Below, in pieces: positions 12,970 through 23,436 of a DNA stretch of 64,000 bases. The stretch is from NCBI GenBank assembly GCA_037179515.1, contig JAXCGZ010022665.1, positions 117,501 through 181,500 of the forward strand. The letters are read 5' to 3'. Numbering within the stretch: position 1 is the first letter of the stretch; each line of letters opens with the position of its first letter. Under the pieces are notes generated by a model, which had not been told where the DNA came from, searched no databases, and saw only the letters and a list, made by a program, of their open reading frames with translations. The translations under genes were made by a program, and so were the position numbers. Source of the DNA: Halocaridina rubra (taxonomy: Eukaryota; Arthropoda; Malacostraca; Decapoda; Atyidae).

Positions 12970-14400
12970 CGGCCATAAATCAGCTCGAAAGGCGAGTATC
13001 CAGTAGTGTCGTGGGGCGTGTCTCTGAAGGAGAAAAGTGCAGCAGGGACGTACTTGTCCCACCGCCTAGGTATATCTATCACTAGCTTGCGCAAACTTTG
13101 CTTTAATGTTCCATTATAGCGTTCGCATGCTCCATTTGATTGGGCATGATAGACGCTCGTACGAATGTGCTTCATTTCTAAAAGGTTATAGAAAGCCTCA
13201 AAGTGCCTACTTGTAAACTGACTTCCGTTGTCAGAAGTGACCTGCACAGGAAAGCCAACCCTGGAGCAGATTTCAAATAGGGCATGAGCGACTGCTTCAG
13301 TGGTGATAGAAGACAGTGACACTGCATCTGGGTACCTTGTTGCCAGGTCAACGTATTCCAGGAGGAACTGTTTCCCCGTGGACGAAGCTGGATTAATAGG
13401 ACCTAATATGTCAATAGCGACCTTGGAAAATGGCTCCATTGAGAGCTTAGTTATCCCCATGGGACTTTCGGTACCGGTGCCGTAGAGGTGGATTGACAGA
13501 CAGGACAGGAGCCCATATATCTGTCTACCTCGGCGTACATGTTTGGCCATGCAAAAGCCTTCTGAAGGACATGCCGAGTTTTTGCTTTGCCTCTGTGTCC
13601 ACTCAGAAGTATATGGTGTGCCACATACTTAGTCTGGCGGTGCAACAAAGCGGGCACCACCAACTGTTTAAAGGTGTGGCCATCATTAGTCACATGCCTA
13701 CGAAGTACTCCATCTTCAAGGGCGTAAGTGATCTGGCCTCCTCCTCTCACCATGAAGGTCCTTCCCTTGGTGGCCTGCTGCATCCAGCGTTTGAGGCTGG
13801 GGCAGTCTTGCTGCAATTTGGCAAAGTCTGGACGGGACTTCAATGGCTCTAGAGGTGCATCATCTGGTAAAGGAGGGGAAGCTCTCCGCGTTCCACATTA
13901 CGTATACTAACTGTGGCAGACACAACGGAGTCAGTCGGAGAATCATCCAAATTCTTGGTATCGAGGCCAGGAGTTGCTGCTGAAATGGCTTCATGTGACT
14001 TCGCCCGAGGGAAGTTATAATGAGAAATATCCTTACGGTAGAGGTCGGCCTGGAAAATAGGAACTAGGTTCTGTGCACAACCCAGCAAGACAGGGAACAT
14101 AAGCCCAATCATTGCCACAGCTGGGGCTTTTCCCTTGTAGTATTTGCAATCCAGGTCAATGATACAGCAGTGTCGTATTTGGGGAGTTCCTTCGGCAATC
14201 CGCACACGAACAACTTTGCCGTTAAAATCTTCATTCCTGATGAACTCTCATCAACAAATATGCCATTGGCCCCTGTGTCGAGGGCTATCTCAGCTTCCAC
14301 ATCATTTATGGTTTCTAGGCATTTTGGGATCATTTCCAGATCATCATGTTCGATAAATTCCACATTGGCAAGTTTGTACGGAGGTTCCTTAGCATTATCC
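12970..14400 (-). pseudogene. Element A pol, proximal part: aspartic protease then integrase
   Basis: The minus-strand reading gives a retropepsin (EIALDTGANGIFVD, catalytic DTG at 14271-14279, and a VLLG-type motif near 14080). It is followed directly by integrase: HHCC zinc domain (HHILLSGHRG ... SCPVCQ, 13843-13490) and a catalytic core with D (VAIDILGP), D (TSDNGSQF) and E (NGACERYNG). The core is cut at ELIYGRA by the nested LINE. Two frameshifts occur, near 14110-14200 and 13440-13550. Integrase lies between protease and RT, with no RT between protease and integrase. The related element at 48011-48691 shows the same protease-to-integrase join. Confidence 0.87.
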
Positions 14401-14954
14401 TCAGTTGCCCTTTCTGGCCTTATTTCTACAGCATGGGTCAAGTGCGTGGCCAGACGGCTATGTGGGCCGCCGCTGTGTGAGGGAGCATGGTGGCTCTTAG
14501 AGTTTGGCTGAAAACCCTGGGAAGGTGGAGCAGAGTAATGGCCTTTGCCTCTGAACTGCTGAGGCTTAGGTCTTACCGAGTCATCCTTCTTGAGTGTGGG
14601 TGCATGGCCGTAATAAGGCTTAGGAGTGTGAGGAGGATGAGCTGGATGATTGAAGTTCTGGGAGGAGCCCTTGTGCTTCCCGTTCCTGTAATCTCTATAT
14701 CCGGATGAAGGACCACTGTCAGGGATTCCCGCTCGAAGCTGAGCAAGCGCAAGCTCATGTTCACGTCGTACTTGTGCCTGTGCCTGGTCGTAATCGCGTT
14801 GGGCTTGTTCCTGGTCGTAATGGCGTTGGGCTTGTGCCTCATCACAGGCTTTCTTCTCCAGCTCAGCTCGGCGTTCAACCATCTTGTCATGAGCTAATTC
14901 GAAGAGCTTCTGTCCTGGAGAAAACCCGTATCTCTCACCCCTAACAATCGTCAT
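14400..14954 (-). pseudogene. Element A gag, internally deleted
   Basis: The start at 14954 (MTIVRGERYGF) is chosen because the same start region exists in the related element at 54120. The reading then gives a charged E/Q/A-rich coiled coil (residues about 10-80) and a G/P/H/S-rich basic stretch. Compared with the related element (49030-49245 plus 53531-54120), the whole capsid-like middle is missing. The sequence jumps from the coiled coil (IPDSGPSSG) straight to the basic tail (SSQNFNHPAHPPH). This copy cannot make a full Gag. Confidence 0.78.
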
Positions 14955-15977
14955 GTTCAGAAAGAACCACACAACACCGAGGAGAGAAAAAAAATTCAAC
15001 ACCACAGTTCAAACTTAAACGTAAAAGTGATCTCAAAACCTCACCATAAAAGGGACTCAAAATACAATCAAGTGCAACAGCAGCAAAATGTTGTAAAACA
15101 GTGCATGAAACACTGGTAATACAGGATGGCAGTCGTGCCTGCTTAACAGCAATATGCGGCAGTACCTGCAGTTATGGTGCAAATGAAAGGAATGAGCAAC
15201 AATGAATTTTGCCGACTAGCACCCAGTGCCAGAGAATACAAACAAGTATAGTATAGCAGTCGTGCCTGCGTATGAGCGCGTATATGGCAGTACCCACAAA
15301 TAAAATGTTTTAAGTAAAATTCTGGAGTATTGCCAAAAGGGCACAGATCCTATACAAAATACACCAAAGATAAGCTAACAGCTTACAAAGCAGCCAGATT
15401 ACACATGTCTACTACTAATGAGAAAATTTATTTTTGAGTGACAACTCAGACACATGAAGGGCTTAACCTAGGCTCAATAAATGACACCAAAGTTTTTCTT
15501 CCCAATCTATGAACAGTCAAAGCTTGAATATACAACTCAGTTATAAGCAAAATACTTATTATGCTTACTCTCAATTCCTAAATCCCAAGGAAATATAAAC
15601 AATTCTTAACAAGTATCACCTTTTAGCGGCTATATAAAACACGAATGCTTTAAAACTCAATCTTATCATGCTAATAAATGAAAATTTAAATAACATATCT
15701 TCTCGTCATGCAAAATTTCTTAAGTCCGTTACCACATAATCTCATGCAGATTTCCTGAAATTTTGTTTACCACATGGTAAACAAGAAAATATTAGTTACA
15801 ATATTAATTTTGAAAATAAAAAAAAAAATCTGATCCGCAACGTCTCTAACGATAACATTTTTGTGTGCAGCCTAAGATTCATTCATTTCAATAATCGAGC
15901 CAATGGTAATCGGGTTTCATGTGCAATGTTAAAAAGCAAAATAAAATAAATTTATCAAAATCAGTCTGTCTGTTCGG
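14955..15977 (-). other. 5' leader of element A
   Basis: About 1 kb between PBS and gag start with no credible ORF. It contains two related stretches on the plus strand (15123-15170 and 15252-15300), both carrying AGTCGTGCCTGC...ATGGCAGTACC/ATGCGGCAGTACC, so a short internal repeat is present. Packaging signals would be expected here but are not recognisable. Confidence 0.55.
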
Positions 15978-15995
15978 GTCCCAGTTCAGGCGCCA
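15978..15995 (-). promoter_or_regulatory. Primer binding site of element A, tRNA-Lys type
   Basis: The minus strand reads TGGCGCCTGAACTGGGAC, four bases inside the 5' LTR end. It differs at two of 18 positions from the classical tRNA-Lys(UUU) primer site. It sits where the primer site for minus-strand DNA synthesis must be. Confidence 0.8.
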
Positions 15996-15999
15996 ATAT

Positions 16000-16108
16000 T
16001 GTTGTGGAAATGGAGAGTTGTTAAGATTCTGTTTTACTAAGGGGCCTCAAAGTACTGAACCCGGTTAAGAGCTCACAAACAGACAGGACAGATATTTGTA
16101 CTTGAACA
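16000..16108 (-). repeat. 5' LTR of element A, part 1
   Basis: It begins TGTTGTGG at the PBS side and is interrupted after GAACA (16104-16108) by the Mag-like element. It resumes at 21410. Confidence 0.87.
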
Positions 16109-16655
16109 TGTTATGTATTTAAGCAGATATGTATTTTGTCAAAGATATTCTCCATTTAAAATTACTACTTTCTATTAGCAAATGAATAACATTCTTAAGT
16201 ACAAAGAGTATGACTTGAAAAAATCCTACATAGGATGTTATTCCTTTATATTTGATTCTGTGTAAAGTACTTATGGTTTTGATCCCTCTAAGTAGATTCT
16301 CATTTGTTATTGTAATTTCATTAGTCATAAGTTAATGTAACGTATTATTAACTTCTTCTACACAATAAACCCTGTTGAGGAAGGAGTGTTTTATATAACT
16401 CTCATTAATCCTAAGTCATTTGTGATGAAAATGGGATATGTAATATAATAGCAACAAACATAAATACCCACACTCGGCAACATAAAAAGATATCTACAAG
16501 ATTATTATAATTTTTGCAGGTAAGAAATACATTATTGGCGACGAAAATGGGATATGTAATATAATAACAACAAACATAAATAAAGAGGCCCACACTCGGC
16601 AACATAAAAGATATCTACAAGATTATTATCATTCTTGCAGGTAAGAAACACATTA
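16109..16655 (+). repeat. 5' LTR of the Mag-like element (547 bp, with internal duplication)
   Basis: It starts TGTTATGTATTTAAGCAG and ends ACACATTA. It is collinear with 20989-21404 but 131 bp longer, mostly because a 116-bp segment is duplicated (16424-16539 and 16540-16655). Confidence 0.88.
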
Positions 16656-16660
16656 TTGGA
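16424..16660 (+). repeat. Tandem duplication spanning the LTR end and primer-site start
   Basis: Unit 1 (16424-16539) ends ACATTATTGGC and unit 2 ends ACATTATTGGA. Both LTR-end sequences are followed by (A)CGACGA. Unit 2 shares AAATAAAGAGGCCCAC with the 3' LTR, whereas unit 1 lacks AAGAGG, so unit 2 is the native LTR end. Confidence 0.8.
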
Positions 16661-17008
16661 CGACGAGATGAACGAACTCAGAAGAAAGAGTTGTAAGGGG
16701 AACGATAATTATAACCGATAACCAGTTCCTGCCAGATATCTTCCACTCAAGAAGACATCGTACCTCAGGCAACCAGGATGATTCTTACGTCAGGCAGCAA
16801 AAAACCCTCAGCAGCAGATGGAAAGAAAACATTCGTCAAGATAATTTTATGAATGTGTATAAGCTAAGCAATTTTTAGTTACATGCATGTATATTATGTA
16901 GTAAAGGTTATACAGTACCTGGATTAATATAAAGATAATTATATAATAAGATAAATATAGTTAAAGGAAAGTAATTAGGCTAAGCCTATAATAAATAAAG
17001 GCACAAGA
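16656..17008 (+). other. PBS and leader of the Mag-like element
   Basis: Just after the LTR the sequence TTGGACGACGAGATGAACG begins with the TGG expected of a primer binding site. I cannot name the tRNA. The rest, up to the gag ATG at 17009, has no ORF. Confidence 0.6.
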
Positions 17009-18012
17009 ATGACTTCTCAAATACCAGCACCAAAACATTTTTCTATTGAATGTGACCCTAGAACAGTGGCACATAGGTGGAAGAAATATACTGATTCATT
17101 TAAGATCTATTTGGATTGCTTGGCCACAAAAACTGACAAGCAGAGGGTCAGCATCCTACTGCACATAGCAGTCCAGAGGTTCAGGATATATTTAAAGCAC
17201 TAACCCCTGAGGATAATACATATAATAAAGCCGTAGAAGCATTAGGGAACGATTTTAACCCCAGTGAAAATATCAGGTACGAACGTACCATATTCATGGC
17301 ACTTGAGCCTTGAGAAAATGAGAGAATAGATATGTTTGTCACAAGATTAAAGAAGCAAATTCAATTTTGCAAATATGATACCCATAACTCTGAGGAAGAC
17401 TTAATAGTCGATTTAGTCATTTGTAAATTAAAATCCAGTGAGCTTAGAGAAAAGCTATTACAAGCTAAAGACTTGAATCTCCAAAAGTAGTTGGAAATTG
17501 CAAGAGCATATGAACATTCTCGAGTTCAAAATAAAAGGATTGAGGAAAATTATCAAAAACCTCAGTCTGGAAGTGTAAATAAAGTAATGCAGTACAAACA
17601 ACCGAATAAATCAGGCTCAAGTAACCATAAATCACACAAAAAAAAAACAGGAAACTTTGAAAAAAGGTATAAGAACAATACTTCCAATTACTGGCAAGGG
17701 AATAAAGCACAGACACCTAATAGTAACAAATATAAAGAATGTTTCAGGTGTGGTAATAATAATCATCATCCGAATGATAGATATGTGTTCTGGTTATAGC
17801 AATGTGTGCCAGTTTTGTGGATATTATGGACATTTTTCCAGGAAATGTCTTAAGAAACAATCAAAACAAGCTGAAAAGAAAAACATACATTGTACAAAAG
17901 AAAGAGAACAAGAAAACTTAGAACTAGAAAACTTTGCTTCCCAGCTAAATTCCACTCACACAAATAAGAGAATAATGTGTGAAGTACAAGTAAATGGAAA
18001 AAATATAGAAAT
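17009..18012 (+). pseudogene. Mag-like gag: capsid and nucleocapsid with two zinc knuckles, broken
   Basis: It starts MTSQIPAPKHFSIECD. The reading shifts frame near 17170, continues as PEVQDIFKALTPED, meets TGA at 17311 and TAG at 17488, and shifts again near 17780. Two CCHC knuckles are visible: CFRCGNNNHHPNDR (degenerate, final Cys lost) at about 17743-17785, and CQFCGYYGHFSRKC at about 17808-17850. Two adjacent knuckles are typical of Mag-type Gag. It would bind element RNA in virus-like particles if intact. Confidence 0.83.
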
Positions 18013-20871
18013 GCAGTGATTTCAGACGAAGTAGCCAAGAGTATACCTTATCTGAAAATAGAGGAGGACACAAGTTCCATAATCACAGATTACAACAATC
18101 GAAAGATTGAAACAATAGGAAAAGCTGAAGTTATGGTAAAATATGAGAAACAAATTGTGGAGTTACCAGTTGTGATAGTAACAGGAAATAGAAAGGGATT
18201 GTTAGGTTTAAATTGGATAAAAGGCCTAAAGCTAAACTTTCCAGAATTGATAAAGAAAGTAAATCTAAAGATAAATAGTATAAGTACACAAGATCTGATG
18301 GAAGAGTATGAAGCAATTTTTAAGCCAGGTTTAGGTACTATAAACAATGTGACTGCAAACTTAGAATTAAAGAAAGATGCAATTCCAAAGTTTTTGCCAC
18401 CCAGACAAATACCTTTCGCGCTGAAAACTCAAGTCAAAAAAGAAATATTGAGACTAGAGGAAGAAGGAAATTGGCAAAAGGTAAAATATAGTAAGTTGGC
18501 TACACCTTTAGTACTCATAGCAAAGGCTGATGGAGGAGTATGACTATGTGGTGATTATAAAGTCACAGTGAACCCACAATTAAAAGTTGCTCAACATCCT
18601 TTACCTAACCCTAGTATTATGTTTGCTACTATGGGAGGTTTTAAGGTATTCTAGAAAATAGACTTGAAAAATGCATTTCAGCTGTTAACAATGGACACAA
18701 AGTTACAAGAAATATGTACAGTAAATACTCATTTAGGGTTACATCAACCGAAAAGACTACCCTATGGAGTAACAAGCAGTCCACCCTTATGGCAAGAGAC
18801 TATGGACAAGCTGTTCACAGGATTAGATGGTGTTTTCTGCTATGTAGATGACATAGTTGTTGGGGGAAAAGATGAACAACAGCATAATCAGAGATTAAAG
18901 AAGGTACTAGATAAAATAAAGGAAAATTATATGAAGATAAACAAGAATAAATGTCTATTCAATGCATCATCAGTAAATTATTTGGGATTTGTGATAGATG
19001 AAAATGGCATTCACAAAACAAAAGATAAGATAAAAGCAGTATGGGAAGCTAAAGTACCAAGAAATGTTAAAGAGTTACAATCATTTCTTGGATTAGTAAC
19101 ATTTTATGCAAAATTTATGAAAGATTTAGCAACAATAGCTCATCCCTTATACTAGCTATTAAAGAATGAGGTAAAGTGGAAATGGTCACAGGAGTGTCAG
19201 AATGCTTTTGAAAAAATAAAAAAGGAGATTTGTTCTGATAAGATTTTAGTACACTTTAAAGAAAATTTTCCTTTAAAATTAGTATGTGACGCCTAACAAG
19301 TTGAAATAGGTTGTGTCTTAGCACATGAAATGCCAGATGGCACAGAAAAACCTATTGTGATTGCTTCAAGATTGTTGAATAAAGCTGAGCAAAATTATTC
19401 TCAGATTGAGAAGGAAAGCTTATCATTTACCTATGGAGTTAAGAAATTTCACATGTATTTGTATGGAAAGAAAGTGTTTGCTTTGGTCACTGACCATAAG
19501 CAGCTATTAGCTATCTTAGGTCCAAAAGCAGGACTACCAACGCTAGTTGCAGCTAGACTCCAGAGATGGGCAATAATATTAGCTGCTTATAATTACTCAT
19601 TAGAGTATAGACCCACTAGTAAAATGGAAAATGCAGATGCATTGTCACGATTACCAGTAGAAAATGCACCAGAAGGACATGAAAAGTTCAGACTATTGAT
19701 TGAAACTCAGAACTTACCTTTGAGAGCAAAGAACATTGGACAAAGCACAACAAAAGATAAGGTCCTATGTAAATTGAAGGAATATTTGTTGACAGGAAAT
19801 GATAAATTCTTAGAATGAGAAGGGCGTCAAGCTTATAAAGCAGTTAAGGAATAATTAAGTATAGAACAAGACTGTATCTTGAGAGGAGCTAGAGTAGTAA
19901 TTCCTATTCCGCTCAATGGCCATCAAGGAATTGTAAAGTCAAAAGCTATAGCCAGAAGTTTCATATGGTGGCCAAATGTAGATAAAGATATAGAGGATTA
20001 TATAAAGGATTGTCAGGATTGTGCATTACAGCAAAACAACCCTAAGTCAATAAGTTTACACCCTTGGGAATGTGCAAGATATCCATATCAGAGACTGCAT
20101 ATTGATTATGCTGGACCCTTTCTGGGAAATTCTTATTTAGTAGTAGTAGATGCTTATAGCAAATGGCCTGACATCATTCCAATGCAGAAAACAACTTCTC
20201 TAAATACAATTAAAGTCCTCGTGACATTATTTTCTACTCATGGTTTTCCGTGGAGAGTAGTTACAGATAATGGTCCTCACTTCTGTTCAGAAGAGTTTGA
20301 GAATTTCTTAAAGGTAAATGGCATTAGACATACATTATCTGCACCCTATCACCCAGCAACAAATGGTGAAGCAGAAAGAATGGTACAAACCTTTAAATAT
20401 GCAATGAAAACGTGTAATGCTAATGCCATGAACATTCATAATTCTCTTAATAAGTTTTTACTCACATATAGGACAACACCTCATACAGCAACAGGTGTTT
20501 GCCCTTCATTTTTATTGATGGGAAGGAGACTCAGATGTAAGTTAGATCTACTTCTGCCTGACTCAAAAGGTAAAAAAGAAAATGAAAAATATGAAAGGTT
20601 GAAAGGAATTGGAAAGATTAGACAATTAAGTGAAAATGATAGCGTAGTAGTCAGAATGTATAACAATAAGGAAAAATGGTCTAAAGGAAACGTTAAAAAG
20701 AAGTTAGGAAATCTGAACTACGAAGTAGAATTGGATGATGGTAAGGTAATCAGACGACACATTGACCAGCTACAACCCAGTGGTAAAGATCCAGGGAGAT
20801 CAGGAAGAGTTGAGTTTGTATTACCTGATCGGAGGAACAGAGGAAAGCCTCCAGAAATATTAGACTTATAA
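18013..20871 (+). pseudogene. Mag-like pol: protease, RT, RNase H, integrase
   Basis: Protease: the flanks VNGKNIEM and AVISDEVAK are joined directly, so the catalytic DTG stretch is deleted around 18012. LLGLNWIKGL marks its C-terminus. RT is at about 18360-19150 (LPYGVTSSPPLW, CYVDDIVVGG at 18838). RNase H is at 19200-19660 (TDHKQLLAIL, ADALSRLP). Integrase is at 19870-20660 with HIDYAGP, VTDNGPHF, NGEAERMV as D, D, E. The first His of its zinc domain is replaced by Asn (LNGHQG). Stops occur at 18541, 18654, 19153, 19294, 19816 and 19852. Several look like C-to-T or G-to-A changes (CGA to TGA, CAG to TAG, TGG to TGA). Confidence 0.88.
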
Positions 20872-20973
20872 GGAAATATGTAGTAATATAGTTACTTTAT
20901 TTCAATATGCATCTTAGGTGTAATTTCGTATCTCAAGTAACTTATTGTTTAAATAAAAGGAACCAATTCATTT

Positions 20974-20988
20974 TAGGGGAAAGCAGAC
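20974..20988 (+). promoter_or_regulatory. Polypurine tract of the Mag-like element
   Basis: AGGGGAAAGCAGAC lies immediately before the 3' LTR. This is where plus-strand DNA synthesis would be primed. Confidence 0.75.
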
Positions 20989-21404
20989 TGTTATGTATTT
21001 AAGCAGTTATGTATTTTGTCAAAGATATTTTCCATTTAAAATTACCACTTTCTATAAGCAAATGAATAACATTCTTAAGTACAAAGAGTATGACTTGAAA
21101 GAAACCTATAAAGGATTTAATTCCTTTATATTTGATTCTGTGTAAAGTACTTATGGTTTTGATCCCTCTCAGTAGATTCTCATTTGTTATTGTACTTTCA
21201 TTAGTCGTAAGTTTATGTAACATATTATTAACTTCTTCTACATAATAAACCCTGTTGAGGTACCTCTTATTAATCCTAAGTCATTTGTGACGAAAATGGG
21301 ATATGTAATATAATAACAACAAACATAAATAAAGAGGCCCACGCTCGGCAACATAAAAGATATCTACAAGATTATTATCATTCATGCAGGTAAGAAACAT
21401 ATTA
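20989..21404 (+). repeat. 3' LTR of the Mag-like element (416 bp)
   Basis: It starts TGTTATGTATTTAAGCAG and ends ACATATTA, followed by the target duplication GAACA. It holds one copy of the segment that is duplicated in the 5' LTR. Confidence 0.9.
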
Positions 21405-21409
21405 GAACA

Positions 21410-23436
21410 CCCCACCCGTATACCACTACTCGGTTAAATGAAACTCAGAATTCAACTTTTTTTCTAATTTTGGAAATGAAATGACATTAAAAGAATTGAA
21501 TTAAATTTCTTATTTAAATTTTATGAAATGCTGCCTCGAATCCCGGAGGGTGTGAGCACGATTTCATTTCCCGGCACCACAGATGTATGCCAAGACTTTG
21601 GCCTCAACTCGATGATTACCTCTGTTATGCTGGCAGAGTAGAATAGAAGACACTGCAATTGCAGAAACAGAAATGACACACTGTTAACAATGGAAAACTG
21701 AAAGCATGAGCACACATATAATGAGTTTCCAATATTATTCTACTGGATGAAAATACATTGGTTAGTCACAGCTAACCAGAAATATTTATGCTACCATAAT
21801 AGCATACAAAACCATTAATTCTCCGTTGATGTAAAAGGAAAATAATTTATTCACAATAAATGAAGAATAAGCAAGACAAATACAGTACTGTATGTATTCC
21901 TTAAATTGTGGGCAACCACAAAAGTTGCAATGCTTATTACTGATTTGCAATTAATATGGTAAAACACTCTATTTACCATAAAGGAAGAATCTACGAGATA
22001 AATACAGTATTTATTCACTTTTGGTTATCAAGAACTGTTAGCAATGAAAAAGGGGCAAAACCACCTTTTGAAGTATTTGCAACCTATAACTCAAAACACT
22101 TTATCCCCAACATATGAAGAATCAGCAAGATAAATACAGTATGCATTCATTAACTTGTGGTTAACAGAAATATGTGCAAAGCCAACAGGGTGACATTGCC
22201 TCTTAATTATTTGCAGTTTATAGCATAAAACACTTAAGTTAAATGATTAATTATTTGCAATTTATATAGCAAATAGCTTTATTCACGAGTTTTTGATGTA
22301 AAACACTTTATTTACAATGATAGAAAGGGGTGAAATGAAATTAGAATTTGCTAGGAGAGGGGATAGATTTTTACGGGCTCATAATCAATCTTCAGAGGAT
22401 GAGATTTTTGTTTTATCACATTCAGTGAAAGAAACTTCTTAGCAATGTATATCAGCTGTAATTTCCAGGTTAAGGAATTCACTTTGGCAAGTGAGATTCC
22501 AGTTAGGTAATCTACAAAAGTTCGTTTGTATGGGAATGGAATCTGAGAAAAAATTCGTAGGATTGGGCCATTGATGAATGCAACTAATTCTCGAAAAACC
22601 AATTTGCTTGACCCACGAGCTTTACCATCCACTATCCCTCACCTTGTTTGGGCCAGATGAATTCCTGTGAAGATGCCTCGTAAATAAGGTTTGAAATAAG
22701 CTTGACTGCTGAGGTGAGATGCTGCCTCTGGGATGTTTGGCCGCCAAATGAGGACGCTTCAATGACCCTCCTGATGACGTCTTCTGTAGGATATATTTCT
22801 AGAGCAGTAACTGGCTCTTCTTTTATTCCAGGGCTACTTTAGTGGTGGTCCCTGGCAGGCAATTATAGCAGAGATGCAAGCGAGAGACAGTATTTTAGGT
22901 GCAACAAGTGGAAGCAAATAAAATAAAATGAGAATAATAATGGAAAATTAGGTTACTGTTAAACAATCTCTGGAACCTTCTTTGCGTTGTAGGAGACGAA
23001 ATCTAAGTATTCAAATAATAAAGAAGCTACTGAAATATATTTAGACAGGCTAATGACATAACAACGAGGTCAAATTTGTAGCAAAATTATCAGCAAGAAA
23101 ATTTTTGTTATAATAATTTATTAGCAAGAGCTTTTTCATCATAAGAAAATTATAAAGAATACGTATCTGATAGGCTCACTGAAAAGAGGGAACGGTAGAA
23201 ACACAGAAATAGGGGTAGCCTTTGTATCGGGAATATGCTTTCTACAGGTACAAGAATGTTAAATAAGGTATATTTGAAATTAGCTATAAGCTAAAATATA
23301 AATTGCAAATACTCAAAATCTGCAAAAGTCAAGAAGTGAGAATTATTTTAAGTTAGAAAATGCCAGCTAAGTTACTAATTTAACTAATAAGGCATCTAAC
23401 AGCCTCTGGTGACTTTGAACGAAACACTATGTCACA
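21410..23436 (-). repeat. 5' LTR of element A, part 2
   Basis: It continues the LTR interrupted at 16108 and ends GTCACA at 23436, followed by ATTAC. Parts 1 and 2 total 2136 bp, against 2112 bp for the other LTR. Many point differences from the 3' LTR show that the insertion is not recent. Confidence 0.88.

Larger units (their letters stand above)
16109..21404 (+). mobile_element. Mag-like Ty3/gypsy LTR retrotransposon nested in the 5' LTR of element A
   Basis: 5' LTR 16109-16655, leader, gag from 17009, pol to 20871, polypurine tract 20974-20988 and 3' LTR 20989-21404. The host LTR bases GAACA occur at 16104-16108 and 21405-21409, a clean 5-bp duplication. Domain order is gag-protease-RT-RNase H-integrase, and Gag has two zinc knuckles, which suggests the Mag/K02A2.6-like lineage. 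Several nonsense codons and frameshifts make it defective. Confidence 0.9.
5197..23436 (-). mobile_element. Ty3/gypsy LTR retrotransposon A (Gmr1-like domain order) with two nested insertions
   Basis: On the minus strand: 5' LTR (23436-21410 plus 16108-16000), PBS (15978-15995), leader, gag (from 14954), protease (DTG at 14271-14279), integrase (about 13840-12970), then after a nested LINE the RT and RNase H (about 9740-7940), 3'UTR and 3' LTR (7308-5197). ATTAC flanks both ends. It is interrupted by an I-like LINE (9738-12968) and a Mag-like gypsy element (16109-21404). Stops, frameshifts and a gag deletion mark it as dead. Confidence 0.88.
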
